Positions 33,164 to 40,628 of a stretch of DNA of 64,000 nt are shown one piece after another (position 1 is the first letter of the stretch; each line of letters starts with the position of its first letter). Where the stretch lies: NCBI RefSeq assembly GCF_015160875.1, contig NZ_CP063374.1:5645501-5709500 (forward strand), written 5' to 3'. The position numbers and the translations under genes are program-made. This DNA comes from Streptomyces chromofuscus. GTDB taxonomy: Bacteria > Actinomycetota > Actinomycetes > Streptomycetales > Streptomycetaceae. Below the pieces are notes generated by a model. The model searched no databases, was not told the DNA's origin, and saw nothing but the letters and a program-made list of their open reading frames with translations.

Positions 33164-33862
33164 CTACCCCCGCTGCCCCCGCACCCAGCGATACACCAGT
33201 TCCGGCCGCCCCACCTGTCCGTACAGCGGGCTGCGGCCCGCTCTTCCCGCGTCGACCAGGTGTTCCAGGTAACGGCGGGCCGTGATGCGGGAGATGCCCA
33301 CCGCCTCGGCCAGGGCCGCCGCCGTCAGGCCCTGCTCGACCTCGCGCAGTGCCGAGGTCACGCGTTCCAGCGTCGGTCCGCTCAGGCCCTTGGGCAGTGC
33401 CGCCGGGCCCGGTGCCCGCAGCGTCGCCAGGGCGCGGTCCACCTCGTCCTGACCGCTCGCCTCCCCGGCCGCCCCGCGGAACTCGGCGTACCGCACCAGA
33501 CGGTCGCGGAGCGTCGCGAACGTGAAGGGTTTGAGCACGTATTGGACGACACCGAGCGACACTCCCTCCCGCACCACCGTCAGGTCCCGCGCCGACGTCA
33601 CCGCTATCACGTCCGCGTGATGCCCCGCCGCCCGCAACGACCGCGCCAGCTGCAGTCCGTGCACGTCCGGCAGGTGCAGGTCGAGCAACAGCAGGTCCAC
33701 CGGCGTCCGTTCCAGCGCCCGCCGCGCCTCCGCGCCCGTGTGCGCCTTTCCGACCGCGACGAATCCGGGCACGCGCCCGACGTACATCACGTGCGCGTCC
33801 GCGGCCACGGGATCGTCCTCGACGACCAGCACGCGGATCGGCTCCTGCGACGACGCCGTCAT
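33164..33862 (-). CDS. Response regulator of a CitB/DcuR-type two-component system
   Basis: 232 residues from ATG at 33862, overlapping the kinase stop as ATGA. The receiver domain covers residues 9-125 with VLVVEDDPVAADA, phospho-acceptor Asp61 in LLLLDLHLPDVHG, T/S at VTSARD and Lys at YVLKPF. A C-terminal HTH (TAAALAEAVGISRITARRYL at about 180-200, then GRPELVYRWV) is the DNA-binding type of CitB/DcuR regulators. With the kinase it would respond to extracellular di- or tricarboxylates and control the divergent symporter. Confidence 0.92.
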   Translation of the reverse strand: MTASSQEPIRVLVVEDDPVAADAHVMYVGRVPGFVAVGKAHTGAEARRALERTPVDLLLLDLHLPDVHGLQLARSLRAAGHHADVIAVTSARDLTVVREGVSLGVVQYVLKPFTFATLRDRLVRYAEFRGAAGEASGQDEVDRALATLRAPGPAALPKGLSGPTLERVTSALREVEQGLTAAALAEAVGISRITARRYLEHLVDAGRAGRSPLYGQVGRPELVYRWVRGQRG

Positions 33863-35613
33863 GCGCGGCCTCCCACGGGCCCACCGGCGGCCGTACCCGC
33901 CGCGTCCGGGGCGCCCGGAGTGGTCCCGGCATCGTCCGGGGTGGCGCCCGCGGTGTCCGAGGTGGGGGGCGAGGCTGTGCCCGGGGTGGGCCCCGCGGTC
34001 TCCGGGCTGGTCCCGGTTGCGTCCTTCGCCAACGGCAACCGCACCTCGAACTCCGCCCCGCCCTCACGAGCCGCCGCGACCGCCAGTGTCCCGCCGTGCC
34101 GGTGCACCGCCTGCCGGACCAGCGCCAGCCCCAGTCCCCGCCCGCCGGGACCGGCCGGCTTCGTCGAGAAGCCCCGCTGGAAGACCCGCTCCGTGTGCCC
34201 CGGGTCCACGCCCTCCCCGGTGTCCGCCACCCGCAGGACCAGCTCCCCGGCCGCCGTGTACGCCGTCACCGTCACCCGGGCCCGCGCGCTGCCCTGCGCC
34301 GCGTCCACCGCGTTGTCGATCAGGTTGCCCAGGATGGTCACCAGGTCCCGCGCGGACAGCGACGGCGGCAGCAGCCCGTCGTCCAGGCCGCTGTCCTCCG
34401 ACACCACCAGTTCCACGCCCCGCTCGTTGGCCTGGGCCGTCTTGCCGAGCAGCAGCGCGGCGAGAACCGGCTCGCTCACCGCCGCGACCACCTGGTCGGT
34501 CAGGGCCTGGGCCAGCTCCAGTTCCGCCGTCGCGAAGTCGACGGCCTCGTCCGCGCGGCCGAGTTCGATCAGGGACACCACGGTGTGCAGCCGGTTGGCC
34601 GCCTCGTGCGCCTGGGAGCGCAGGGCCTGGGTGAAGCCGCGCTCCGAGTCCAGTTCGCCCATCAGCGACTGCAGTTCGGTCACGTCGCGCAGGGTCACGA
34701 CCGCGCCCCGCCGCTCCCCGCCCGACACCGGTGAGGTGTTGACCACGAGCACCCGGTCGGCCGTCAGATGCACCTCGTCCACCCGCGGCTCCGACGCCAG
34801 CAGCGCGCCGGTCAGCGGGGCCGGCAGGCCCAGGTCGGCCACCGAGCGGCCCACGACGTCACCGCTCACGCCGAGCAGTTCCCGCCCGCCGTCGTTGATC
34901 AGCGCCACCCGGTACTGGCCGTCGAGCATCAGCAGCCCTTCGCGCACGGCGTGCAGGGCCGCCTGGTGGTAGTCGTGCATACGGCTCAGCTCGGCCGCGT
35001 TCATGCCGTGGGTGTGGCGGCGCAGGCGGGCGTTGACGACGTACGTGCCGACCGCGCCCAGGGCGAGGGCGCCGCCGGCGGCGCCGATCAGGGCGGTGAG
35101 CTGGCCCCGTACCCGTTCGCTGATCGTCTCCACCCGGATGCCCGCGCTGACCAGGCCGACGATGCGCCGGCCGTCGTGCACCGGGGTGACCGCGCGGACG
35201 GACGGGCCGAGGGTCCCCGTGTAGGTCTCGGTGAAGGACTCGCCCCGCAGGGCGGGTTCGATGTGACCGAGGAAGCGGCCGCCGATCCGGGTCGGGTCGG
35301 GGTGGGTCCAGCGGATGCCCCGCGGGTCCATGATCGTGACGAAGTCGACGTCCGTGTCCCGCATCACGTGCACGGCGTACGGCTGGAGCGCGGCCGTCGG
35401 ATCGGAGGTGCGGATCGCCTCCCGCACCGAAGGGGAGTCGGCGATCGAGCGGGCCACCGCCATCGCCTGGCGGCCCGCCGCGTCCTCGGCCTGGCTGCGG
35501 TCGCTGACGTAGGTGAACAGGGCGTATCCGATGACGAGCACCGCGATCAGCACGGCCTGCATGGCGAAGAGCTGGCCGGCCAGGCTGCGGGGTGTCGGTA
35601 CACGGATGCGCAT
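33859..35613 (-). CDS. Sensor histidine kinase, CitA/DcuS type
   Basis: 584 residues from ATG at 35613. Helix 1 is at about 15-35. The extracellular PDC/Cache domain at 40-170 has RWTHPDPTRIGGRF and LGPSVRAVTPV, the carboxylate-binding features of CitA/DcuS sensors. Helix 2 is at about 172-195. A PAS domain lies at 212-315 (ALHAVREGLLMLDGQYRVAL). The phospho-acceptor is His336 in QAHEAANRLHTVVSLIELGR, and the ATPase domain has LGNLIDNAVDAA and GRGLGLALVRQAVHRHGG. The last 55 residues form an unusual Thr/Ala/Pro/Gly-rich tail. The response regulator follows with a 4-base overlap; the symporter gene is divergent, 174 bases away. Confidence 0.93.
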   Translation of the reverse strand: MRIRVPTPRSLAGQLFAMQAVLIAVLVIGYALFTYVSDRSQAEDAAGRQAMAVARSIADSPSVREAIRTSDPTAALQPYAVHVMRDTDVDFVTIMDPRGIRWTHPDPTRIGGRFLGHIEPALRGESFTETYTGTLGPSVRAVTPVHDGRRIVGLVSAGIRVETISERVRGQLTALIGAAGGALALGAVGTYVVNARLRRHTHGMNAAELSRMHDYHQAALHAVREGLLMLDGQYRVALINDGGRELLGVSGDVVGRSVADLGLPAPLTGALLASEPRVDEVHLTADRVLVVNTSPVSGGERRGAVVTLRDVTELQSLMGELDSERGFTQALRSQAHEAANRLHTVVSLIELGRADEAVDFATAELELAQALTDQVVAAVSEPVLAALLLGKTAQANERGVELVVSEDSGLDDGLLPPSLSARDLVTILGNLIDNAVDAAQGSARARVTVTAYTAAGELVLRVADTGEGVDPGHTERVFQRGFSTKPAGPGGRGLGLALVRQAVHRHGGTLAVAAAREGGAEFEVRLPLAKDATGTSPETAGPTPGTASPPTSDTAGATPDDAGTTPGAPDAAGTAAGGPVGGRA

Positions 35614-35787
35614 GCCGTCAGTGTGCCCCTGGCAATAAGCGTGAACTAAATGAACGGAAGGGTGACCGCCGTCACAGCGCGGGAGATAGTCACGGCAATC
35701 CCCGGTCCGCGGGCAGGGCCCCGGACCGTTCCCCCGGACGTGAGCCGCACGCCGGTGATGCCGAAGACGTCGTCAAGGAGGGCAGTC

Positions 35788-37209
35788 GTGACCAGCGCAG
35801 CCGACACGGCACCTGCCACACCCCGCGCCAAGCGGGACCGCACCCACTATCTCTACATCGCCGTGATCGTCGCGGTCGCACTCGGCATCGCCGTGGGCCT
35901 GGCCGCTCCGGACTTCGCCGTGGAGCTGAAGCCCATAGGCACCGGATTCGTGAACCTGATCAAGATGATGATCTCGCCGATCATCTTCTGCACCATCGTG
36001 CTCGGTATCGGTTCCGTGCGGAAAGCCGCGAAGGTCGGCGCGGTCGGCGGAATCGCCCTCGCCTACTTCCTGGTGATGTCGCTGGTGGCGCTCGCCATCG
36101 GCCTGGTCGTCGGCAACATCCTCGACCCGGGCACCGGCCTCGCCCTCACCGACTCCGTCCGGGAGACCGGTCAGGCGCAGGTGGACGCGGAGGCCAAGGA
36201 CACCACCGAGTTCCTGCTCGGCATCATCCCGACCACCATCGTCTCCGCCTTCACCGAGGGCGAGGTACTCCAGGCCCTGCTCATCGCGCTGCTCGCCGGG
36301 TTCGCGCTGCAGGCCATGGGCCCGGCCGGACAGCCGATCCTGCGCGGCATCGAGCACATCCAGCGGCTCGTCTTCCGCATCCTCGCGATGATCATGTGGG
36401 CCGCCCCGATCGGTGCCTTCGGCGCCATCGCCGCCGTCACCGGTTCCGCCGGCATCGACGCGCTCAAGAGCCTCGCCGTGCTGATGCTCGGCTTCTACGT
36501 CACCTGCTTCCTGTTCGTCTTCATCGTGCTCGGCGCGCTGCTGCGGATCATCTCGGGCCTGAACATCTTCACGCTCTTCACGTACCTGGGCCGTGAGTTC
36601 CTGCTGATCCTGTCCACCTCCTCCTCCGAGTCCGCGCTGCCGCGACTCATCGCGAAGATGGAGCACCTGGGCGTCAGCAAGCCGGTGGTCGGCATCACCG
36701 TCCCGACCGGCTACTCCTTCAACCTCGACGGCACCATGATCTACATGACCATGGCGTCCCTGTTCATCGCCGACGCCATGGGGACGCCGATGGGCATCGG
36801 CGAGCAGATCTCGCTGCTGCTCTTCCTGCTGGTCGCCTCCAAGGGCGCCGCCGGTGTCACGGGCGCGGGCCTCGCCACCCTCGCGGGCGGCCTCCAGTCG
36901 CACAAGCCCGCCCTGGTGGACGGCGTCGGTCTCATCGTCGGCATCGACCGCTTCATGAGCGAGGCCCGTGCCCTCACCAACTTCGCGGGCAACGCCGTCG
37001 CCACCGTGCTGATCGGCACCTGGACCAAGGAGATCGACAAGGAGCGGGTGGGCGAGGTGCTCGCGGGCCGGGCGCCGTTCGACGAGAAGACGCTGTTGGA
37101 CGACGGGCACGGCGGCCACGGCGCGGCTCCCGCCGACGACACGGACTTGCCCGACCGGCGCGCGGGTCGGGGCGAGCCGGAGGGCGAGAAGGAACTCGCC
37201 AAGGCGTAG
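35788..37209 (+). CDS. Cation:dicarboxylate symporter (DctA/GltP family)
   Basis: 473 residues from GTG at 35788 with AAGGAGG 6 bases before; longer in-frame starts are not supported. It imports C4-dicarboxylates or related acids with H+ or Na+. Family features are FVNLIKMMISPIIFCTIVLG at the N-terminus, the serine-rich re-entrant loop STSSSESALPRLIAKMEHLG, GYSFNLDGTMIYMTMASLFI, KGAAGVTGAGLATLAGGL and VDRFMSEAR-like IDRFMSEARALTNFAGNAVA. The last 60 residues are acidic and His/Gly-rich, longer than usual. The adjacent CitA/DcuS-type two-component system is the likely regulator. Confidence 0.93.
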   Translation: MTSAADTAPATPRAKRDRTHYLYIAVIVAVALGIAVGLAAPDFAVELKPIGTGFVNLIKMMISPIIFCTIVLGIGSVRKAAKVGAVGGIALAYFLVMSLVALAIGLVVGNILDPGTGLALTDSVRETGQAQVDAEAKDTTEFLLGIIPTTIVSAFTEGEVLQALLIALLAGFALQAMGPAGQPILRGIEHIQRLVFRILAMIMWAAPIGAFGAIAAVTGSAGIDALKSLAVLMLGFYVTCFLFVFIVLGALLRIISGLNIFTLFTYLGREFLLILSTSSSESALPRLIAKMEHLGVSKPVVGITVPTGYSFNLDGTMIYMTMASLFIADAMGTPMGIGEQISLLLFLLVASKGAAGVTGAGLATLAGGLQSHKPALVDGVGLIVGIDRFMSEARALTNFAGNAVATVLIGTWTKEIDKERVGEVLAGRAPFDEKTLLDDGHGGHGAAPADDTDLPDRRAGRGEPEGEKELAKA

Positions 37210-37286
37210 GCGCTTCGCCCGGCCCGCGGAGGACTCGCGGCGCGCTCCCGGAGCGCGGCTGCCGACCGCGGGCCCCCGCCGGCCGA

Positions 37287-37320
37287 TCGCGCAGTTCCCC
37301 CCGCCCCTTCGGGCGCGGGG
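37287..37320. repeat. Dispersed Streptomyces intergenic hairpin repeat, likely terminator
   Basis: tcgcgcagttcccc, then a ccgcccc/gggcgcgggg hairpin with a ttc loop. I recall this cgcgcagttccccgcgcccc motif as very common in Streptomyces intergenic regions. It lies 78 bases after the symporter stop and before the MerR gene, where it probably ends the symporter transcript. Confidence 0.5.
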
Positions 37321-37432
37321 CCGTCCCGGGAACGCCGGGCGGCGAGGTCCTCCCCCGTGGACCTGGCCGCCCGGTTCCTGTTTTCCGCCGGCCGTTGCCT
37401 TGACGCCGACGTCAGGGCTTACGTTCGTACGC

Positions 37433-37858
37433 ATGCGCATCGGCGAGCTGGCCGAACGGGCCGGGACCACCACGAGGACGCTGCGGTACTACGAGGCGCG
37501 AGGGCTGCTGCCCGCGCGCCGCGACGCCAACGGGTACCGGGACTACGACGAGCGGGACCTGAGGCTGCTGAGGCAGATCAGGACGTTGCAGGACTTCGGG
37601 TTCGACCTGGAGGAGACGCGGCCCTTCGTGGAGTGTCTGCGGGCCGGGCACCCCGAGGGCGACTCCTGCCCGGCCTCGCTCGCGGTCTACCGGCGCAAGC
37701 TGGACGAACTCGACGCGCTGATCGGCGAGCTGCAGGCCGTGCGGGCGCAGGTGGGCGCGCAGCTGGCGCGTGCCGAACGGGCGCGGGACGAGCTGGCCGC
37801 CGAGGCGGCGGTTCCGGGGGGTCCGGAACCGGAGTGCGAGCTGGGAGGGCGGCAGTGA
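37433..37858 (+). CDS. MerR-family transcriptional regulator
   Basis: 141 residues from ATG at 37433. The MerR winged helix is at residues 1-70: MRIGELAERAGTTTRTLRYY, EARGLLPARRDANGYRDYDE, LRLLRQIRTLQDFGFDLEET. A coiled dimerisation helix follows (YRRKLDELDALIGELQAVRA). Two cysteines at FVECLRAGHPEGDSCPASL lie where metal- or redox-sensing members bind their ligand, and a third is near the end (PECELGG). The stop overlaps the thioredoxin start (TGATG), which suggests a thiol or metal stress role. The upstream cttgac-gccgac-gtcagg dyad at 37399-37416 may be its operator. Confidence 0.88.
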   Translation: MRIGELAERAGTTTRTLRYYEARGLLPARRDANGYRDYDERDLRLLRQIRTLQDFGFDLEETRPFVECLRAGHPEGDSCPASLAVYRRKLDELDALIGELQAVRAQVGAQLARAERARDELAAEAAVPGGPEPECELGGRQ

Positions 37859-38190
37859 TGAGCAAGGCGGCGGGTGTGGCCGAGGTGACGGACGCGGACT
37901 TCGCGGCGGAGGTGATCGGGTCCGAGCTGCCGGTGCTGGTGGAGTTCACCGCGGACTGGTGCCCACCGTGCCGGCAGATGGCGCCGGTGCTGAGCGCGCT
38001 GGCGACGGAGGAGGGGGAGCGGCTGAAGGTGGTGCAGCTGGACGTGGACCACAATCCGGAGACGACCAACGCCTACAAGGTGCTGTCCATGCCGACCTTC
38101 CTGGTCTTCCGCGGCGGTGAGCCGGTGAAGTCCATGGTCGGGGCCCGCCCCAAGCGGCGGCTGCTGGAGGAGATCGCCGACGCGCTGTGA
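37858..38190 (+). CDS. Thioredoxin
   Basis: 110 residues, the normal thioredoxin length, from ATG at 37858 sharing one base with the MerR stop. The active site is FTADWCPPCRQMAPVL, with Pro-Pro between the cysteines instead of the canonical Gly-Pro. The cis-Pro region is VLSMPTFLVFRGGEPVKSMV. The protein is cytoplasmic, with no signal peptide. Co-translation with a cysteine-containing MerR regulator suggests induction by thiol stress. The unit ends at a perfect terminator 33 bases later. Confidence 0.92.
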   Translation: MSKAAGVAEVTDADFAAEVIGSELPVLVEFTADWCPPCRQMAPVLSALATEEGERLKVVQLDVDHNPETTNAYKVLSMPTFLVFRGGEPVKSMVGARPKRRLLEEIADAL

Positions 38191-38222
38191 CCCGAACGGA
38201 CGCCCGCGACCCGAACAGGCGT

Positions 38223-38261
38223 AAAGAAATCCCCCGGCAATTGCGCCCGGGGGATTTCTTT
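38223..38261 (+). terminator. Intrinsic terminator after the MerR-thioredoxin pair
   Basis: The arms aaagaaatcccccgg (38223-38237) and ccgggggatttcttt (38247-38261) are perfectly complementary over 15 bases, with a 9-base loop. The A-run and T-run ends make it work in either direction. Confidence 0.92.
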
Positions 38262-38276
38262 GCGTATATTCATTGA

Positions 38277-38305
38277 TTCGCGACTTCGAAGGATCAGGTC
38301 GCGAA
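38277..38305. promoter_or_regulatory. Inverted repeat before the HelD-like gene
   Basis: ttcgcgac (38277-38284) and gtcgcgaa (38298-38305) are perfect 8-base arms separated by 13 bases, 40 bases before the TTG start at 38345. An AT-rich stretch (gcgtatattcattga) lies just before it and may be the promoter. I do not see the rifamycin-associated element described for HelR genes, as far as I can recall that motif. Confidence 0.4.
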
Positions 38306-38344
38306 GAAGTTCAGTGAGCACAGTATATCCGGGCGGGAGCGGAA

Positions 38345-40606
38345 TTGTCAAACAGCGGAATTCCAGACGACGAAATGCGCCGCGAGCAGGAATTCATCGA
38401 CGGGCTGTACGCGCGGGTCGACGTGCTGCGCGGCGACGCCGAGGTCTCCGTCACGGACGCGCTCGCACAGGGCGACAAGCCGATGCAGGCACGCCTGGAA
38501 CGGGACATCCTGGTCGCCGAGCGGTCGGGGCTGCTCGCCGCCCTGAACGCGGTGGACGGCTCGCTCTGCTTCGGCCGGATCGACCTGACCTCCGGCGCCG
38601 GCCACCACATCGGCCGGATCGGCCTGCGCGCCGACGACGCCGAGCGCACGCCGATCCTGATCGACTGGCGCGCCGAGGTCGCCCGCCCCTTCTACCTGGC
38701 CACCGGTCACACCCCGATGGGCCTCAGCCGCCGTCGGCACATCTCCACCGACGGCCGTCGGGTCACCGCCCTGCACGACGAGTTCCTCGACGTCGCGGAC
38801 GCCACCCGGACCGGCTACGAGGACCCCAGCGGCGACGCCGTCCTGCTCGCCGCGCTGAACTCCGCGCGCACCGGCCGGATGGCCGACATCGTGCAGACCA
38901 TCCAGGCCGAGCAGGACGAGATCATCCGCGCCCCGCACCGGGGCGTCCTGGTCGTCGAGGGCGGCCCCGGCACCGGCAAGACGGCGGTGGCCCTGCACCG
39001 GGCCGCGTACCTCCTGTACGAGCACCGGGAACTGCTCGCCAAGCGTGCCGTCCTCATCGTCGGCCCCAACCCCGCCTTCCTCGGCTACATCGGCGAGGTG
39101 CTGCCGTCGCTGGGCGAGACGGGCGTGCTGCTGGCGACGGTCGGGGAACTCTTCCCCGGCGTGAAGGCGACGGCGACCGACACCCCGGAGGCGGCCGCGG
39201 TCAAGGGCCGCGCCGAGATGGCCGACGTGCTCGCCGCCGTCGTACGGGACCGGCAGGCGCTGCCCGACCCGGTCGTCGCCATCGAGCACGACCGCGAGGT
39301 CCTGATGCTCGACGACGGTCTCGTCGGCGTCGCACGTGAGCGGACGCGCGCCGCGAAGCTGCCGCACAACGCGGCCCGCGAGCACTTCGAGGGGCACATC
39401 CTCAACACGCTCACCGAGCTGTACGCCGAGCGGGTCGGCACCGACCCGTACGACGGCTCCAACCTGCTCGACGCCGGCGACATCACCCAGATCCGCGACG
39501 AGATCGCCGACAACCCCGAGGTCTGGTCGGCCATCGACCGGCTGTGGCCGGTGCTCACCCCGCAACGGCTCGTCGCGGACTTCCTCGCCGAGCCCGAGGG
39601 GTACGTCGCCGACGCCGACGCCGCCGCGATCCGGCGGCCGGTGACGCGGGCGTGGACCGTGGCGGACGTACCGCTGCTCGACGAGGCGGCCGAACTGCTG
39701 GGCGAGGACGACCGGGTCGCGCGGTCGCGGGCGGAACGCGAGCGGGAGCGGCAGGTGTCGTACGCCCAGGGCGTGCTCGACGTGTCGTACGCCTCCCGGA
39801 CGTACGAGTACGAGGACAAGGAGGACGAGGACAGCGAGGTGCTGTCCGCGCACGACATCATCGACGCCGAGCGGTTCGCCGAGCGGCACGAGGAGGACGA
39901 CCACCGCAGCGCGGCGGAGCGGGCGGCGGCCGACCGCACCTGGGCCTTCGGGCACATCATCGTCGACGAGGCGCAGGAGCTGTCGCCGATGGCGTGGCGG
40001 CTGCTGATGCGGCGCAGCCCGACGCGGTCGATGACGCTGGTGGGCGATCCGGTGCAGACGGCGGAGGCGGCGGGGGTCGGCTCCTGGGCGAAGATCCTGA
40101 CGCCCTATGTCGAGGACCGCTACGAGCACACGCGCCTGGGCGTCAACTACCGTACGCCCGCCGAGATCATGGACCTCGCCGCGGCGGTCGTCCGGGCGGA
40201 GCACCCGGACTTCGTACCGCCGAGTTCCGTACGGTCCACCGGTGTACGTCCCTGGATCCGGGCCACCGACGACCTGCCCGGCGCGGTCGCCAAGGCGGTC
40301 GGGGAACTGACCCCCGCCGAGGGCCGGCTGGCCGTCATCGCCCCGCGCGAGCTGCACCGGCGCCTCGCCGCACACCTGGACGGCGTGACGGCGGGCGCCG
40401 AGCCCGACCTGACGCGGACCGTCGTCCTGCTGGACCCCCGTCAGGCCAAGGGCCTGGAGTTCGACTCGGTGCTCGTCGTCGAGCCGGGCCGGTACGGCAC
40501 GAGCGACCTGTACGTCGCCCTGACCCGCGCGACGCAGCGGCTGGGGGTGCTGCACACGGGCCCGCTGCCGCGGGGGCTGGCCGAGGGCGCCGCGGCAGCG
40601 GCCTGA
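38345..40606 (+). CDS. HelD-like RNA-polymerase-associated helicase (HelD/HelR family)
   Basis: 753 residues from TTG at 38345, chosen because GGGAG lies 5 bases before; ATG at 38375 is possible. Proteins of this family are UvrD-like superfamily 1 NTPases that bind RNA polymerase and remove it from stalled or idle complexes. In Streptomyces, HelR gives rifamycin tolerance. The N-terminal charged helical part (EMRREQEFIDGLYARVDVLR, LERDILVAERSGLLAALNAV) corresponds to the arm inserted into the polymerase. Walker A is at 206-213 (GGPGTGKTA) and the helicase motif II at HIIVDEAQELSPMAW. VGDPVQTAE, NYRTPAEIMDLA and a C-terminal AKGLEFDSVLVVEPG and LYVALTRATQRLGVL follow. Whether it acts on rifamycin is not decidable from sequence. 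Confidence 0.9.
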   Translation: MSNSGIPDDEMRREQEFIDGLYARVDVLRGDAEVSVTDALAQGDKPMQARLERDILVAERSGLLAALNAVDGSLCFGRIDLTSGAGHHIGRIGLRADDAERTPILIDWRAEVARPFYLATGHTPMGLSRRRHISTDGRRVTALHDEFLDVADATRTGYEDPSGDAVLLAALNSARTGRMADIVQTIQAEQDEIIRAPHRGVLVVEGGPGTGKTAVALHRAAYLLYEHRELLAKRAVLIVGPNPAFLGYIGEVLPSLGETGVLLATVGELFPGVKATATDTPEAAAVKGRAEMADVLAAVVRDRQALPDPVVAIEHDREVLMLDDGLVGVARERTRAAKLPHNAAREHFEGHILNTLTELYAERVGTDPYDGSNLLDAGDITQIRDEIADNPEVWSAIDRLWPVLTPQRLVADFLAEPEGYVADADAAAIRRPVTRAWTVADVPLLDEAAELLGEDDRVARSRAERERERQVSYAQGVLDVSYASRTYEYEDKEDEDSEVLSAHDIIDAERFAERHEEDDHRSAAERAAADRTWAFGHIIVDEAQELSPMAWRLLMRRSPTRSMTLVGDPVQTAEAAGVGSWAKILTPYVEDRYEHTRLGVNYRTPAEIMDLAAAVVRAEHPDFVPPSSVRSTGVRPWIRATDDLPGAVAKAVGELTPAEGRLAVIAPRELHRRLAAHLDGVTAGAEPDLTRTVVLLDPRQAKGLEFDSVLVVEPGRYGTSDLYVALTRATQRLGVLHTGPLPRGLAEGAAAAA

Positions 40607-40628
40607 CCGCAGCGGCCGGCCCGGTCGG

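Noticed and set aside
37399..37425. ttgacg...tacgtt as a MerR-type promoter with long spacer
   Set aside because: The spacer between the two boxes is only 14 bases, too short for a MerR-activated promoter of 19-20 bases. Only the dyad is kept as a suggestion.
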